In this document: positions 9,796 through 22,140 of the stretch, one piece after another
Layout: the number at the start of each line of letters is the position of its first letter
Numbering within the stretch: the first letter of the stretch is position 1
Source of the DNA: Bolinopsis microptera
Taxonomy: Eukaryota > Ctenophora > Tentaculata > Lobata > Bolinopsidae
DNA: 64,000 bases
Assembly (NCBI RefSeq): GCF_026151205.1
Contig: NC_087074.1
Span: forward strand, 20,738,765-20,802,764
Direction: 5' to 3'
Made by a program: the position numbers and the translations under genes
Notes under the pieces: generated by a model
Told to the model about the DNA's origin: nothing
The model's input: the letters and a program-made list of their open reading frames with translations, nothing else
Database searches by the model: none

Positions 9796-11926
9796 ATGGC
9801 ACTTGTAGGTAGAATCTCCCGTCAACTCTTCCCAAGACTCTACCCTGTAGTCAGCTCTTCAGCCAGAAACATCTCCTTCAACCTGAATGATCAGCAGACC
9901 GAAATACTAGAAACTACTAGAAAGTTCACTCTGGACGAGGTAGTTCCTACAGCTGCCCACTATGACGAGACCGGGGATTATCCCTGGGAAGTGCTACAGA
10001 AAGCTTTTGATCTAGGCCTCATGAATACCACTATATCTGAGGACTATGGAGGGTTGGGTTAGTTTATTGTCTTGGTTTGTGATAGTGCTTTGGAGTTCAG
10101 TGCCCTGAGCTTTCTATATATATATATTTATTTATATATATAATACAATATACATATATATATATATAATATTCACATGATATACTTTTCATGAGTTTTG
10201 GATTGTAAAATGAAAAATTACTTTTAGATTTGTATGATTTTATTTTTTTGAGAATAGGGATTTGGCTACACCAGCTATGGCTTTCATTATGTAAACTTTC
10301 ATCAATTAGTTTCACAAGAAATATAATTCGTCAGGTTTGTCCCTATTGGAAGCTTGTATCGTACAAGAAGAGATCGGGTTCGGATGTACTGGTATTGCAA
10401 CAGCGCTCGGTGGAAACAGGTTTGTAACATGATGTGCTGGATATGCCATTTTGATAAACATCTTTTTATATCATAAATATGACCTTGTTACATTGAAACG
10501 TAGAACAATTCCTTATCCTGATGACAGCCTTTTCCTTGTCGCAATAAACGGGAACACTACAAATTTTGCCCCAGAAATTTACAATGCATCTATATTATAA
10601 TCTATATTTGACCGAGTAACATTCTCACATTTCAGTCTAGCTGAGTCGCCAGTTATAATAGCAGGTAGCCACGAGTTGAAGAAGAAGTACCTGGGAAGAA
10701 TGACGGAGGAACTGCTAGTTGCAGCGTACGGTGTGACCGAGCCTTCTGCAGGCTCTGATGTTGCTTCTACCAGAACTAGCTCTAGAAAAGGTTTGGGTTA
10801 TAATCACTATGCCATTGATTTACTGATAAATTACCCCAATAAATAGCCAATCAGTTGGGTAGGTAGTTGTGGAAGGATTGAATGGATATAATAAATAAAA
10901 GATCCCCGCTGACATACAATTTACTTCAGTTGGTGATGATTACGTAATAAACGGAAGTAAAATGTGGATAACCAACTGTGGACACGCAAACTGGTTCTTT
11001 GTCTTCACTCGATCGGACCCCGACCCAAAGTGCCCGGCTGCTAAAGCCTTCACGGCTTTTGTTGTGGACGCAGACTCACCAGGAGTCACTGTCGGGAGGA
11101 AGGAATGGAATATGGGACAACGGTTAGTTACATAGTACAGTCACGTGGTGTAGTCACGTGGTGTAATATTGAACATAGTTGAAAGAAATTGATTTGCAGT
11201 TATCCTCGATTTAAAGATAATTGCAATGTGTTCACTACAGCACAATATGATATATATGAGTTGTTTTAAAGAGAGTTAAACAAGTTGACCCTCCCCCCCC
11301 CCCCCCCCCCCAGAGCATCAGACAACAGAGGGGTAACATTTGACGAGGTGGTAGTGCCAGTCACGTGGTGTAGTCACGTGGTGTAGTCACGTGGTGTAGT
11401 CACGTGGTGTAGTCACGTGGTGTAGTCACGTGGTGTAGTCACGTGGTGTAGTCACGTGGTGTAGTCACGAGGTGTAGTCACGTGGTGTAGTCACGTGGTG
11501 TAGTCACGTGGTGTAGTCACGTGGTGTAGTCACGTGGTGTAGTCACGTGGTGTAGTCACGTGGTGTAGTCACGTGGTGTAGTCACGTGGTGTAGTCACGT
11601 GGTGTAGTCACGTGGTGTAGTCACGTGGTGTAGTCACGTGGTGTAGTCACGTGGTGGTGTAGTCACGTGGTGTAGTCACGTGGTGTAGTCACGTGGTGTA
11701 GTCACGTGGTGTAGTCACGTGGTGTAGTCACGTGGTGTAGTCACGTGGTGTAGTCACGTGGTGTAGTCACGTGGTGTAGTCACGTGGTGTAGTCACGTGG
11801 TGTAGTCACGTGGTGTAGTCACGTGGTGTAGTTAAACAAGCCTCCCTTTCAGAGCATCAGACACCAGGGGGGTAACATTTGACGAGGTGGTGGTGCCAGC
11901 TGACAATGTTGTAGGGGAGCCGGGAG
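9796..11926 (+). CDS. ACADM: Medium-chain acyl-CoA dehydrogenase, N-terminal exons 1-5
   Basis: Mitochondrial flavoenzyme for the first step of beta-oxidation of medium-chain fatty acids. Exons by frame and GT-AG sites: 9796-10057, 10335-10419, 10636-10790, 10930-11122 and 11853-11926; phases agree across every junction, giving 256 codons with no frameshift. An Arg-rich, acid-free leader ([19 protein letters not shown]) is a typical matrix targeting peptide. Family signatures follow: [34 protein letters not shown], the acyl-CoA dehydrogenase signature [13 protein letters not shown], the flavin-contacting KMWITN and a W-x-M-G-Q-R stretch. The last exon seen stops at GEPG, where the human protein still has about 160 residues, including the catalytic glutamate. 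I did not find the remaining exons downstream. The acceptor region and start of exon 5 also exist as an upstream partial copy. Confidence 0.92.
11314..11360 (+). pseudogene. Duplicated 5' fragment of ACADM exon 5
   Basis: This repeats the first 47 bases of the true exon 5 (11853 onward) with a few substitutions, and it is preceded by its own acceptor made of a long C run and CAG (about 11292-11313). The intron lead-in 'gttaaacaag' is also duplicated (near 11275 and 11831). It runs directly into the 13-bp array, where the frame hits a stop within a few codons, so it cannot encode the protein. It could still act as a decoy acceptor. Confidence 0.85.
11361..11831. repeat. 13-bp E-box minisatellite in ACADM intron 4
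   Basis: About 36 copies of tcacgtggtgtag, nearly identical, with one 3-base insertion near 11650 and one G-to-A variant near 11470. Each unit contains the E-box palindrome CACGTG, a site for bHLH(-Zip) factors such as USF, MYC/MAX or CLOCK/CYCLE families. Two more units lie at 11140-11166 in the same intron, a likely seed. The array is bracketed by two copies of the start of exon 5. Confidence 0.97.
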
Positions 11927-12590
11927 GTGCGTTTATCAAACTTCCACAAACAAGACATGGACGTGAGACATGGGACACTGAATAAACGTGCAGAGAAAAA
12001 ACAGATTAGGGACGTGTGTTAATGAAAATTTTTGGTAGCGCTCGGATTTTATTTTTAATTTTTTGGTCTCCAATTCCGCGAAATTTTTTTTTTTCTTGAA
12101 AATTCGTCTGTAAAAATTTGTTTTCACGCTGTTTAACTATTAAATAGTATTACTGAACAGTTATTCTAAAAGTTTTTTCCGTCAAAAAATATTGTTCATA
12201 TTGCCTTAGGAGGCAATAAAAATTTTGCGCGCAAAAAACTTTTTTTCGGAAGTTTTTCGAAATTTTGACGGTTACCATTATCAATTTTGTTATTTCATTG
12301 ATGTCAACATGTGCGGCTCATTTAATATTATAGTAACCAGAACACCTAAATTTTTAATTTAAGTTTACTATAAAAATTTGAAAAATCTCAAAAAAAGGCC
12401 ATTTTTTGGTTCCAAACCACTTTTATCGATTCTACGGATTCAACAGAATTTGCGGCCCGTTGTTTTGTTGTTTTGGCGGGACGCTAGTTTCCATCACTAC
12501 AACTTTAAGTATAAGCTCCAAATCAGCTCACCTCATATATTAATATTAATAAAATTATGCTATTTAACTAGGGGAAACATTGTAAATTCA
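11927..12590. other. Downstream of ACADM exon 5, no further exon seen
   Basis: AT-rich DNA after a good donor (gtgcgt). I looked for the conserved C-terminal ACADM motifs and saw none here or in later plus-strand intervals. Open frames at 11936-12614 have no recognisable content. Confidence 0.45.
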
Positions 12591-12597
12591 ATTAAAA

Positions 12598-12905
12598 ATG
12601 CAAAAGACTGTTAGCAAAAGAAAACTATACTTGTGTACACTCAATACTTACGTTTGCATGCCACTTTTCGAGCATTATAAATGCACTGGCGCCGCAACAT
12701 TCATTGACCAAAGGCTATCTATGCATCACCCCTGCAAGCAATCTTCGCGCACGCGCGCGGTTTTTTCGTTGCATGGTAACGAACGGAAGGAATTACACAT
12801 AATCAAACCACCTACTGCAATCTCCAAATTCCACGTTTTTTTGCAAAAAAACCTCCATTTGTAAACTTTCACTAGTGCCTTTTTACAAAAGGGTTGTGAA
12901 CGAAA
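12598..12905 (+). repeat. Dispersed repeat B, copy 2
   Basis: Inverted relative to the copy at 9130-9405, with the same landmarks in reverse order and ending 'gcctttttacaaaaggg'. Long runs without stop codons in both copies give similar peptides, but this is repeat homology. Confidence 0.75.
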
Positions 12906-15480
12906 AAATACGTGTTTTAAGTGGTCTGCTAGGTGATTAGTGTTCACATAACCATGTGTATACGCGATACTGCGTTGGACGCGCTTGTTTCACAAGTTGA
13001 ATATATATCCTTTGCCGCATACGGCGGTCTGTGCGCTACTGCAAGCGAGAGGGCTCTGGTTAGAGCCTAAATTTTAGTGTATCGAGCAGAAAATCCCCGT
13101 AAGAGCCCTCTACTATAATTAGCAACTTTTGTGTTTTGGTTCATAATAGAGGTCTGTATCTGATCAGAAGTTACGGGGGCCGCGCTCAGCTGTCATTCCG
13201 CGAATTTTATTTTCTTCTTTATGTTAATGGAAATGATAGCTGAGGTACCAGGTAGATCAGAAGCCGAGATAATTTATTAGTGGGCGTGTCGCGCGATTTG
13301 GGTTGCGCGTCAAAAGGCGTGATTCGAGAAATGCCCCACGGTGAAAAAGTTTGTACCCGAGTATTAGTGTTATATAGGGTCATATAATCGGATTACACGA
13401 GAAAACTCCGCGGACGTCAAAATTTTCATTGGTTTATATGGTTTTGCCGTTCTTCCGTTGGAATTTAAGGCTGCAAAAACCATAAAAACCAAATTTTTAC
13501 CCTTACAGGGTAAATATGCTTCACGGAGAGTTATGGGCAAAAAACCGTTTTGGCACGTGACAGCTAGTAAACATGAATTCGATTGTTTAGGCTGGGTTAG
13601 GGTTTTTAGGGTTGTGAGTAGGGGATATTGTTAGCTTCGAGTTTTGGTTAGGTTGGGTTCCGGATTAGGGTTTATGTAAATCGTTTTGTACGCTGCAAAA
13701 CTGCATAAAACCAAAGTACGTGAAATTTGTGGGCGAGCGAACTTAGTTAAGAGCCGGATTTATCCTATACTACGCATTTTGTTCGATTTAGTATATTTAA
13801 TTTTTACCTCATTTTTAAAAAAGGATCTCCTAAAATGTTCCGGTGAAAAATTTTGGTCCGTGGAAAAACTTTTCTCGAAAATTTTTCCAAATAAGGTATA
13901 GCGAAAGGATCGAGGGGGTTAGCCGTGAGATTTATAAAAATAGAACCGTCATCCAATGATGATTACAGATTAGGAACCGTCAACTCGTTTTTATTGTATT
14001 GGCATTGCCATTTAAACAATGCAACATTCATCGTACCTTGTTTTATACAACCAATAAACAAATGCTATTGCTAATGTGTAATGTACAATGTAGAGTGTAC
14101 ACTACTCAAGGTTTAGGTAGGCCTTTACAATTGGTTCGTAAGGGACGTAAGGTTATCACTGAAAGGTAAAGTTTCTTACCTCCTTTAATGCAGAATGACA
14201 GTCCGAGCATGAGCCACGGTTTAAATTTATCCCTTCACCGCCGGGGAAAGAAAACACGGTTTAATCCCTTCGCCGCCGGCGTACTCTTACAACATGAACA
14301 TTCTATGATGATGATCGCGCAGACTGAATAAATTATATTGTATGTTTATTGCCCCACTTACTGGGCGCGCTCAGCCGGTCAGTCCGTTCTAATCTCTATG
14401 TTATGAACCATAATAGGCCTGAGGTTCAAGGCTTGCAACCTCTCAGAAACACTAACTCACTGGAAGTAACCTAATGAAAGTTATTTCCAAATTAATTATA
14501 TACCAAATTCACTTTCCTTTTCACCGGTTGCAGTCTTGTCCAAGGACAAAAAGAATCGCGATTATTTAGGCAAAAAATCGCGGCGCGCGACCATGCCAAA
14601 ACTAGGCGAAAATCGCGGCGAAAGATAGTGTACTTGCAGAGCAAAGTAACATGTCATATATTCGTTAACTAGGCTAGTTAGATTAGTAAATACTAAGTTG
14701 TATGATTTAACCTACCAGGACGCGCGCCGAGTTGGACTGTCGACGGTCTAGAGCTTGTTTTAGATCAGCCCTTCCAGTCGATCTCGAGGTTCCCTCCCCC
14801 CAGCTCGCCTGAACGGAACTCGATGTTCCACTTCGAATCTGTACTCATACACATAATATTATAAGTTAGCTTGTTTTAATATTTTACCTAACTACACGCG
14901 TTGGCAGGCTCAGCTGCTTCCACTCGAGTTTTAATTAAGAAATTTTGGAAAGCTCACTATTACAGAGAATGAAAGAGAGAGCCAAAAAATTCGGGCATTA
15001 TTTTATTTCAGTGAAAAATTTGCCCATGGAACTAGATCGAGGTAACTAGTGACAGTTGACCTTACATAGTGATCTAGGGGTTGTTAGAGATAATTTTTCA
15101 CCCGAAAAATAGGCCATTTTTAAACAGCATGATGTGATAAATTTCGGTAATGATTTAAGAATTAGCAATGTTTACATTTTTTATAACTCAGTAATTTCCG
15201 CTCCGTGAAATATTTATTTCCAGTTTTGACAGTTAAATTTTGATTTCTTTTCAAGCTGTATTGTACCCTAACCAAGGACTATTGAAGTATGTTGCTGTCT
15301 CGTTCTGCCCTAAATTGCAAACCACATCCTCGCATATCTACAAAAGAGTTGTTGCTTCGTTTCATTCTCCTAGTGGAGACACCTCAGTGACCGTGTCAAA
15401 CTAAACAGAAATAAAACGGTATCAGAGACAAGACAGAGACATTCCTGACGTGGAAACACGGAATTATGTGCTGCTGTGAA
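12906..15480. other. Intergenic DNA with dispersed repeat fragments
   Basis: No gene recognised. 13505-13570 is related in reverse complement to 21545-21620 (shared 'gttatgggcaaaaaaccg' and 'cacgtgac'). 14704-14752 carries 'caggacgcgcgccgagttgg', repeated at 21478-21515 and in modified form at 21953-22015. 15287-15360 ('ctgtctcgttctgcc' to 'atctacaaaa') recurs at 21310-21372. 14340-14425 is related to 4150-4245. Short telomere-like 'gggttagggtttagggttgtg' wording near 13600-13675 is degenerate and not an array. Confidence 0.55.
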
Positions 15481-16740
15481 ACCTGCTTCGGCAAACAACA
15501 GTCACCAAAAAACAGGACATCCTTCGAACTGGGAATCTTCATCCTGGGGCGAAGGTTATGATATAGGGGAGTTTCAGAGCACTATGTAAGTCTGGATTGG
15601 AGTGATGGACACACAGGCTTGTTGGCCAGGACAATTTCCGTGGAGAGTACGGTCTAACCAGTCCCAACAAACCTGGACAAGTATCCTTGACCTCAGATGA
15701 GATACAACAGGTGCCAGGAGTTTTGGCGCGCCTAAAACGGACAAAAACTCCAAGGTATCGCTACAACACAGTTATAAGCAGTGTGGGGTAAAGACAAGAG
15801 ATTTTCTAGCTCACTTACAGATCCATGGTATAGGATTTTGACAGGATACCTGCCAACAAAGAAATGCTTCGTATCATCGCTGATTTTGAAGTGTGGGCGT
15901 ATAAGGGAGACATTATCTTGGGGGGTGGATTGTGGTGAGGTTTAAACCTAATCCTGCCAATGCTGGGTATGTGTGGGAGCTCGCTGGTCACAACAGACCT
16001 GAACTATTTATACCAGTATTGTTCGAGGTTCAATTTTAATTTCGAATTTTTCATTGTTATTTATAATCTCCACAAACTAAAAGCTTGTTCTGTTTTATCT
16101 CTATATTATCCTTCTTTGTCTGTATTAGCTATTTATGGAAATTTAAGCTATGTTTTCATTCTCAGTTTTCAGATCCCATGTAGAGTTATTCCATGCTATG
16201 GAGAAAACACGGTGAGGGAGGAGATAGTTTCTGGGTTAGCACCTTTCTTCAGCAATCTCAGAAGAAAGTCAGAAGAGAGACCAGACTTACTTTGATATCT
16301 GTGCAGAGTGCCAATATACCACAAGTCTCAACCGGTACAGACAACGACGTCTCAGAAGTCCACCACACCCTTATGACCATGTTAGGAGAGGATATTTTCC
16401 AAGATAAGTGACAACCCCTGGTCCCAGACACCGCCTCTAGCTACCTAACCCTGGATCTAGAGACTCGGAGACAGATGGTGGGAGGCGTACCTGTACTCAC
16501 AGAGAGCCAACTTGGAGATCGTGAGTCGGTGGATCATGAGAAAAGTTAGAAGGAGGGAGGTTGTGGTGCTGGATAACTTCAGGGTTTTCACGGGAGGAAG
16601 AGTTTGGGAAGGACGGAAACGGGGGGGACAGGAGAGGATGGTTCGGACGCTTATGTTAATTGGAATCATCTCCAGAGGGTCTGCTGAGCCCAGTGGAGGA
16701 CTGAAACCGTGCTTTATTGAGACCGAGAAACATTGACTGT
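15480..16740 (+). other. Exon-like, GC-richer region of unknown nature
   Basis: Composition is closer to coding DNA than the flanks. Several short plus-strand frames carry protein-like stretches, for example 16193-16411 (VSTGTDNDVSEVHHTLMTML) and a segment near 15585-15650, but no frame is long, splice sites are not convincing and stop codons interrupt. I do not recognise a domain. It may be a decayed gene or mobile-element remnant. Confidence 0.3.
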
Positions 16741-17376
16741 TGTCAGACTGTATTATAATTTAAATGGATCGGTTGTTGAGTATAATATCTGACTGGTAAT
16801 CAAACTCTTCGACGAAAATGTCGTCTTCGCCAATTTATATTCAAATATCTGGTTTGATTCGAAATGCTCATATAATATTCATCGTTTTTTATTTATTTTG
16901 GTCACGTACCTGTAACTTCACTGCACTAGGAACAATAATTTTTATCGCCCTTACTGAAACATAAGACCTAAATGCTTTGAGCTGTGGTGACAATAATAAA
17001 ATCAAAATGTAAGGCTCGTTCCCTGAACATCATGAAAAAGTGATAAATTTCTCTCAGTTGAAATATCTATTTTCAGTTTTTTACAGTAAATTCGGATTTT
17101 TTTCATCTTACTGTCCCCAAACAAAGGATGAAGTATATTTAGTGCTTTTCATGCAACAAGTAAAACATATCTTGTTGGTCATGTTTCCAGGTTTGGACTG
17201 GAATTGCCCGCTTAAAGAACTCATCGCGTTACATTACATAATTTTCTGAAACATATATTACATTTACAATAAATTATGCAATATCACAACATTACCAATC
17301 AACAAAAAAAAATTTAATCGCAGATTCAAATGCAAATTATCGTAAATTAAACACAAAAAACAATTAAACATGCAAT

Positions 17377-17411
<35 letters not shown>

Positions 17412-17715
17412 AATAAATGAATATCCGAATGCGCTTTTTTGTCAACTTACTCCTTCATAAATTAATTTTTGGACAAATAAATTTTTTTAGGACGGTTTAA
17501 ATAATGGGGTTACTAATTTATAAAGTTCTCAAAATAATAAATCAATACAAATTAATCACAAAGACTAGATAATAATAGAATATTGGTAACTTATATAAAC
17601 TGAAAAACGATATATGTCGATTCAATTACAAAATAATATTAGGTGATTGAAACATTTCAATAAATTCATCATAAATTCTCTTTACCATATTACCCCAAAT
17701 ATTTATCTTGATTTA
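16741..17715. other. Intergenic DNA with a T31 run
   Basis: AT-rich, with a homopolymer T tract at about 17379-17409. Nothing else supported. Confidence 0.5.
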
Positions 17716-18622
17716 CTTATCGGACCTTATTTGGACGGACATTACTTGAACGCTGCATGGGGCCCTTAGCGTTATCTTAATGTCCGTTCAAATAAGTCCG
17801 TTCAATTAAGGTCCGTCCAGTTAAAGTCCGTTGAAATTTTTTCAAAAATTTTACCATTTCGAACTTTTAGTCAGAATATGACAACTTTTGAGAACTTTAT
17901 TGTGCCGTAAGTTAACGAAGGAAAAAAGGTTCTCCTTGGTCTGGCGGAGGCACAGAAAATCTACCGTATATGATGTTTTCAAGGGTCACTTGGCAGAAAA
18001 AAGTCAACGAAACTTATGGCACTCAACAACAAAGTTCATGAACTAGTCCCCGCCCAATATGACAAACTTGCTCCAGCCTCTAGGATATCACGGTAATCGT
18101 GTTGCAAGGACATTGTCCGACGTTGTTATAGTTCATATTATCGGGGGCGGTTATGAAACAATGCTAGGAAAGCTCACGTGATGTTAAGGTTAGCCTAGTT
18201 GTCTAAGATAAAACCACTTCACGCCGAATGGCTTGTAAAAATTATCAGGTAACACTGGAAATGCAGGGACCGGGTTGTTTGATTTTTTAAAAGGTTTCCA
18301 TAAAGCTAGAAATCTCTGATGTTTTAAGCATGGACTATTTCATGCACGGAAAACCCATTGATGAAGATGATATGTGATATTGAGACATGATCATGTCTAA
18401 TATTTTAACATTTTTTACACTGCTTAATGACTGATTGTCTTACTTACTGTATAAATGGATTTTAATTAAAAATTCATTTGCTGAAATTTAAAAAAGTTGA
18501 AAAAAAATATTGAACAAAATTCGGCTTTTTGATGTTATGAATGCCTTCGAGCGTTCATATTAAGGTCCGTTCATAATTGTGTCCGTTCATGTAATGTCCG
18601 TCCAAATAAGGTCCGATTAAGG
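17716..18622. mobile_element. MITE with subterminal repeats, about 0.9 kb
   Basis: The left end 'tcggaccttatttggacgga' (17720 on) is matched in inverse at the right end (about 18581-18616), giving terminal repeats of about 35 bp. Inside both ends the motif 'gtccgttcaa(a)ta / ggtccgtcc' is repeated several times in both orientations, a pattern of subterminal transposase-binding repeats. No transposase frame is present. The target duplication is not clear. Confidence 0.7.
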
Positions 18623-21300
18623 TATTAAAACTTGACAAAACTTGTGCGCAAAGCAGCTAATTAAATCTTGCGCAACCAATTTTACCTAAAAGTTCGGTAA
18701 CAAATTTTTGAACCTTTAAGTGTGAATAATTCTGGTAATTCGTACTAATTGAGAAATAAATATTCAATAAGACAAATTTTTTGAACTTGCCTACCAAAAA
18801 AGGATAAGATTAAAACTTTAAAATTATAATCTTTTCTATTATCATATAACGTCACTCTAACTTTCCTTATAATTACTAATTTTAAGTCTAGCTAGACATT
18901 ACAAGCGAAATATTTGTATTATTTTCTATCATTTCCTTAGGCTGAAATATCTTCTAATACATTCGTAAATAAATTAAAATCATAAAACTATCAACTCATT
19001 TGATAACGAAATGTGTTCTTTTAATCTTTTTAGATTTTTCTGTTATCCCTTGTTCTATCAAAAGTTTATATATTTCTATTCGTAAACATGTAAATAAAAT
19101 TGAGCTATTTGTTTGTGCTGCATGGTACCATTGGTATTCCAATACTTGTCTATAAATTGACCTGATAAGTACATAAGAATTATCAATCACATAATTAAGA
19201 CATTCCAAAAGTGTTATATCTTTGAAAAATGAACTTATATTTTTACTACATTATCAGAGAAATAGGCTTCTTAAGTATAAGATTCGGAAATAATATAGAT
19301 TTTCTTTAAAATCAAATACTCTTTCTACAAATACATACGAAGATTATCTTCAATTGAATATTGAGGTATTGATGTATATAAAGATGAAAAAAATAAGTAC
19401 TGGACAGGACTTTAAACTTTCTGGGTTATTATCATAACTAAGAAATCTAAGATAGGCTATTATTTATCAATAACAAAATAATCATTTTCTAACGTGAATT
19501 TATTATCATATATAGATTTATTTTTTAGCTGAGTGAAGCATAGATTAATACAAATGCTAAGATAGACTGATAATTGTTGCTAAATACTTCCACTACAGAC
19601 GTTATATATCTAACTCCGACTGGCTTTTTATGTGTTTTGGTGAATCATATAAATAAGTGTAATTTGCTAGTATCTTCATCAAATTTAATTCGATGTATAA
19701 GTAAGAATGCTTTATGCTCATTAATTATTATCATCTTCTGAAACGATTAACTTTAGTAAATGTATTCGATGATAATTCCTTTTCAAATCATACTAATATA
19801 GAACTTTTTCAAACAATAGTAATATCATTTTTGGCTTTATCGGAGGAACCCAATAAAAATCTTTATGTAGGCTCATCTAAATCTGCTAAGACTTCACATC
19901 TGATAATATGAATAATAGGGATATGGTTTAGCTCCTTGCAGTTAATTTTCACTTGCTCGATTATGATTAGTGTTTTCCACTCTTGAAAACTCTTGCTATA
20001 GGTTTAGCCATAAATTAGGACAATTTATCGCAATAGCTTTTGAGTGCCGTCTTTACTGATTTAAAGCTTTCAGTACATTGTTTAGATTAGTCTCTATAAT
20101 TTAATCCCTTCATTAGGAGGATTACGAAGTTTATATTACTGATCATTGTAGCTCTCCTGTAAGACATGTTTATGAGTGGGTCTGATTTATAACGACTTGA
20201 TGACAATTACATTCACTGTTCTGAGTCCAATGTTAGCTTCATTATATACTTTTTTGTAGTTAAGTACTTTAGATCTGATTGTTGGAGGGGTATTTCGTAG
20301 GACATTGTAGGTTGCTGATGTACTTTGACTTGAATGGTGCAGCTTTTAGTAAACTGTTCCATTTTAAATTATCTTTCGAAAAATCCAATATACTCGGACA
20401 AATTTATTACATAATTAATACAATAAAAAGAATTTGATTTTACTATTATTCTTACCGCTAAACATCTTGTAAGGTAAAACCTGATAAATCTTTAACTAAG
20501 TGAATTTTATGAAATCTATAAGTCGTTTATTACTATTAAAATTATTAATATAAGATATAGCTTTAATATAACTAATTAAGTAGTTTCTTTTTAAGGATTA
20601 CTAGATTAGTACGAATATCATCGCATATCAATCGTTTTTCATCATCCAGCAAATCTTCATAAAATACTCGATATTCAAATTCTTGTCTTTCACTTACAAT
20701 ATTATAATGAATCTACCTCACGTGATGTTATTTATTTTTAAACTATATCGAACTGACTATAAATCGTGTTTTAGAGTTCATCACCATATTGCAGGCCATT
20801 AGTAGTTCTTCTTTTTTACACGAATTTGAGCCATATGGAAAACTGTATTAACTGCAAACATACAAGCTTCTTCATGTCTTCTCTTTCTTTCAATGTGTAT
20901 TATTAGGTAAAGAGTTATGTAATCGGCATGATAGCCATGTTTTCAGTGCTATGATTTACTTGAAAGTGATCACGAAGTATTTTGCAGCCTCCACCACCGT
21001 TTTATAGTTAGATTTATGTTGGCTTATTCTGAAGCATTGAATTGTCGTGGCCAAAGTATTGATATTTACAATTTTATGCAAGCATTTTATCAAGTAGATG
21101 CACTTTTCGTTTGACACATGATCAATTAAAGGTCAATGAGGGAAAGTAGGAGTTTGTAGTGCTATTAGGTGGTAGAAGTTGTCAAAGAAAGGCAGTTTAA
21201 GCAGTAACGCATGATTTTCTATCACATGTACTATGTTAAAGGGTTTCAAGAGATTCTGGTCATTTATACTCTGAATGATCATCAAAAGATTGTTCCGACA
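18623..21300. other. Very AT-rich intergenic DNA
   Basis: Nothing recognised on either strand: no splice-bounded exon, tandem array or RNA gene. Open frames of 65-70 codons are chance products of AT-rich sequence. Confidence 0.5.
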
Positions 21301-22140
21301 GTATGTTGTTTACTGTCTCGTTCTGCCTAAATTGAAATCAATCTTCCAATCATCTACAAAACAGTTGGCGGTGGTTACAAACCTACAATTGAATGTGGGG
21401 AGTTACTCAGTACATTGCCTCACGTTGTAGACCCACCGCGAACGGTGCCCTGTTTGTAGTTTAATTAACCTACACTTACCAGGACGCGCGCCGAGTTGGG
21501 ACTCGTCGACGGTTAATATATGGAACAGATATTTACGAGTATCACCCGTTAAGTGCCTGTCACGTGACCAACTACGGTTTTTTGCCCATAACTATCGGTC
21601 CAGGGAAAGCATTTTTACCCCACGTATGGAATCCTTTAGTCTTGGGGATTCGGAATTAGCGTCACGTCCAAACAATACAACGATTTAGATCAATTTCGTA
21701 CCCAAATCAAAGGCAAAGGGCCTTTTCACAGTCACAAGAATTTCTTAATAAAATTTTGGCGAGCGACTCTTGTTATTAGTAAATAATTACTATTACTGCT
21801 GAAACATTTTAATATTGTCGGAAGCTAGGATGTGGGCGCTGCGATGCACATTATTATGCTTATAATGCACATTATGCTACGAGATCGTAGCATGCAGAGC
21901 TACGAGCTGCAAATAGTTTGTTTACTTGTGGTTTATATCTTATCAGCAAAACAGGACGGCGCGCCGAGTTGGATCGTCGATGGAACAGATAATTTTACGA
22001 GTATCACCCGTGTTAAGGAAATGTTGGCATCGTACGCGTATTTCAATATAAATCCAATTAATATAGGCTATTCACTATCACTCAATCAGAATCACAGACA
22101 AATTGACAGTCGTACATTTTTCGGATTTGAAAATTGATTG
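21300..22140. repeat. Dispersed repeat D cluster
   Basis: Contains a copy of the 15287-15360 segment (21310-21372), then 'gacgcgcgccgagttgg' with 'aacagatattttacgagtatcacccgt'-type sequence at 21478-21550 and again at 21953-22020. The two internal copies are about 475 bp apart in direct orientation. Related pieces lie at 14704 and 13505. The 101-codon open frame at 21832-22137 overlaps the repeat and has no supported function. Confidence 0.6.

Noticed and set aside
9132-12864. Two similar peptides (9132-9398 minus and 12598-12864 plus) that might be a gene family
   Set aside because: The similarity extends through non-coding parts of dispersed repeat B, and neither has a normal start or splice context.
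13600-13680. Telomeric repeat tract
   Set aside because: Only a few degenerate ttaggg-like words occur, without a regular array.
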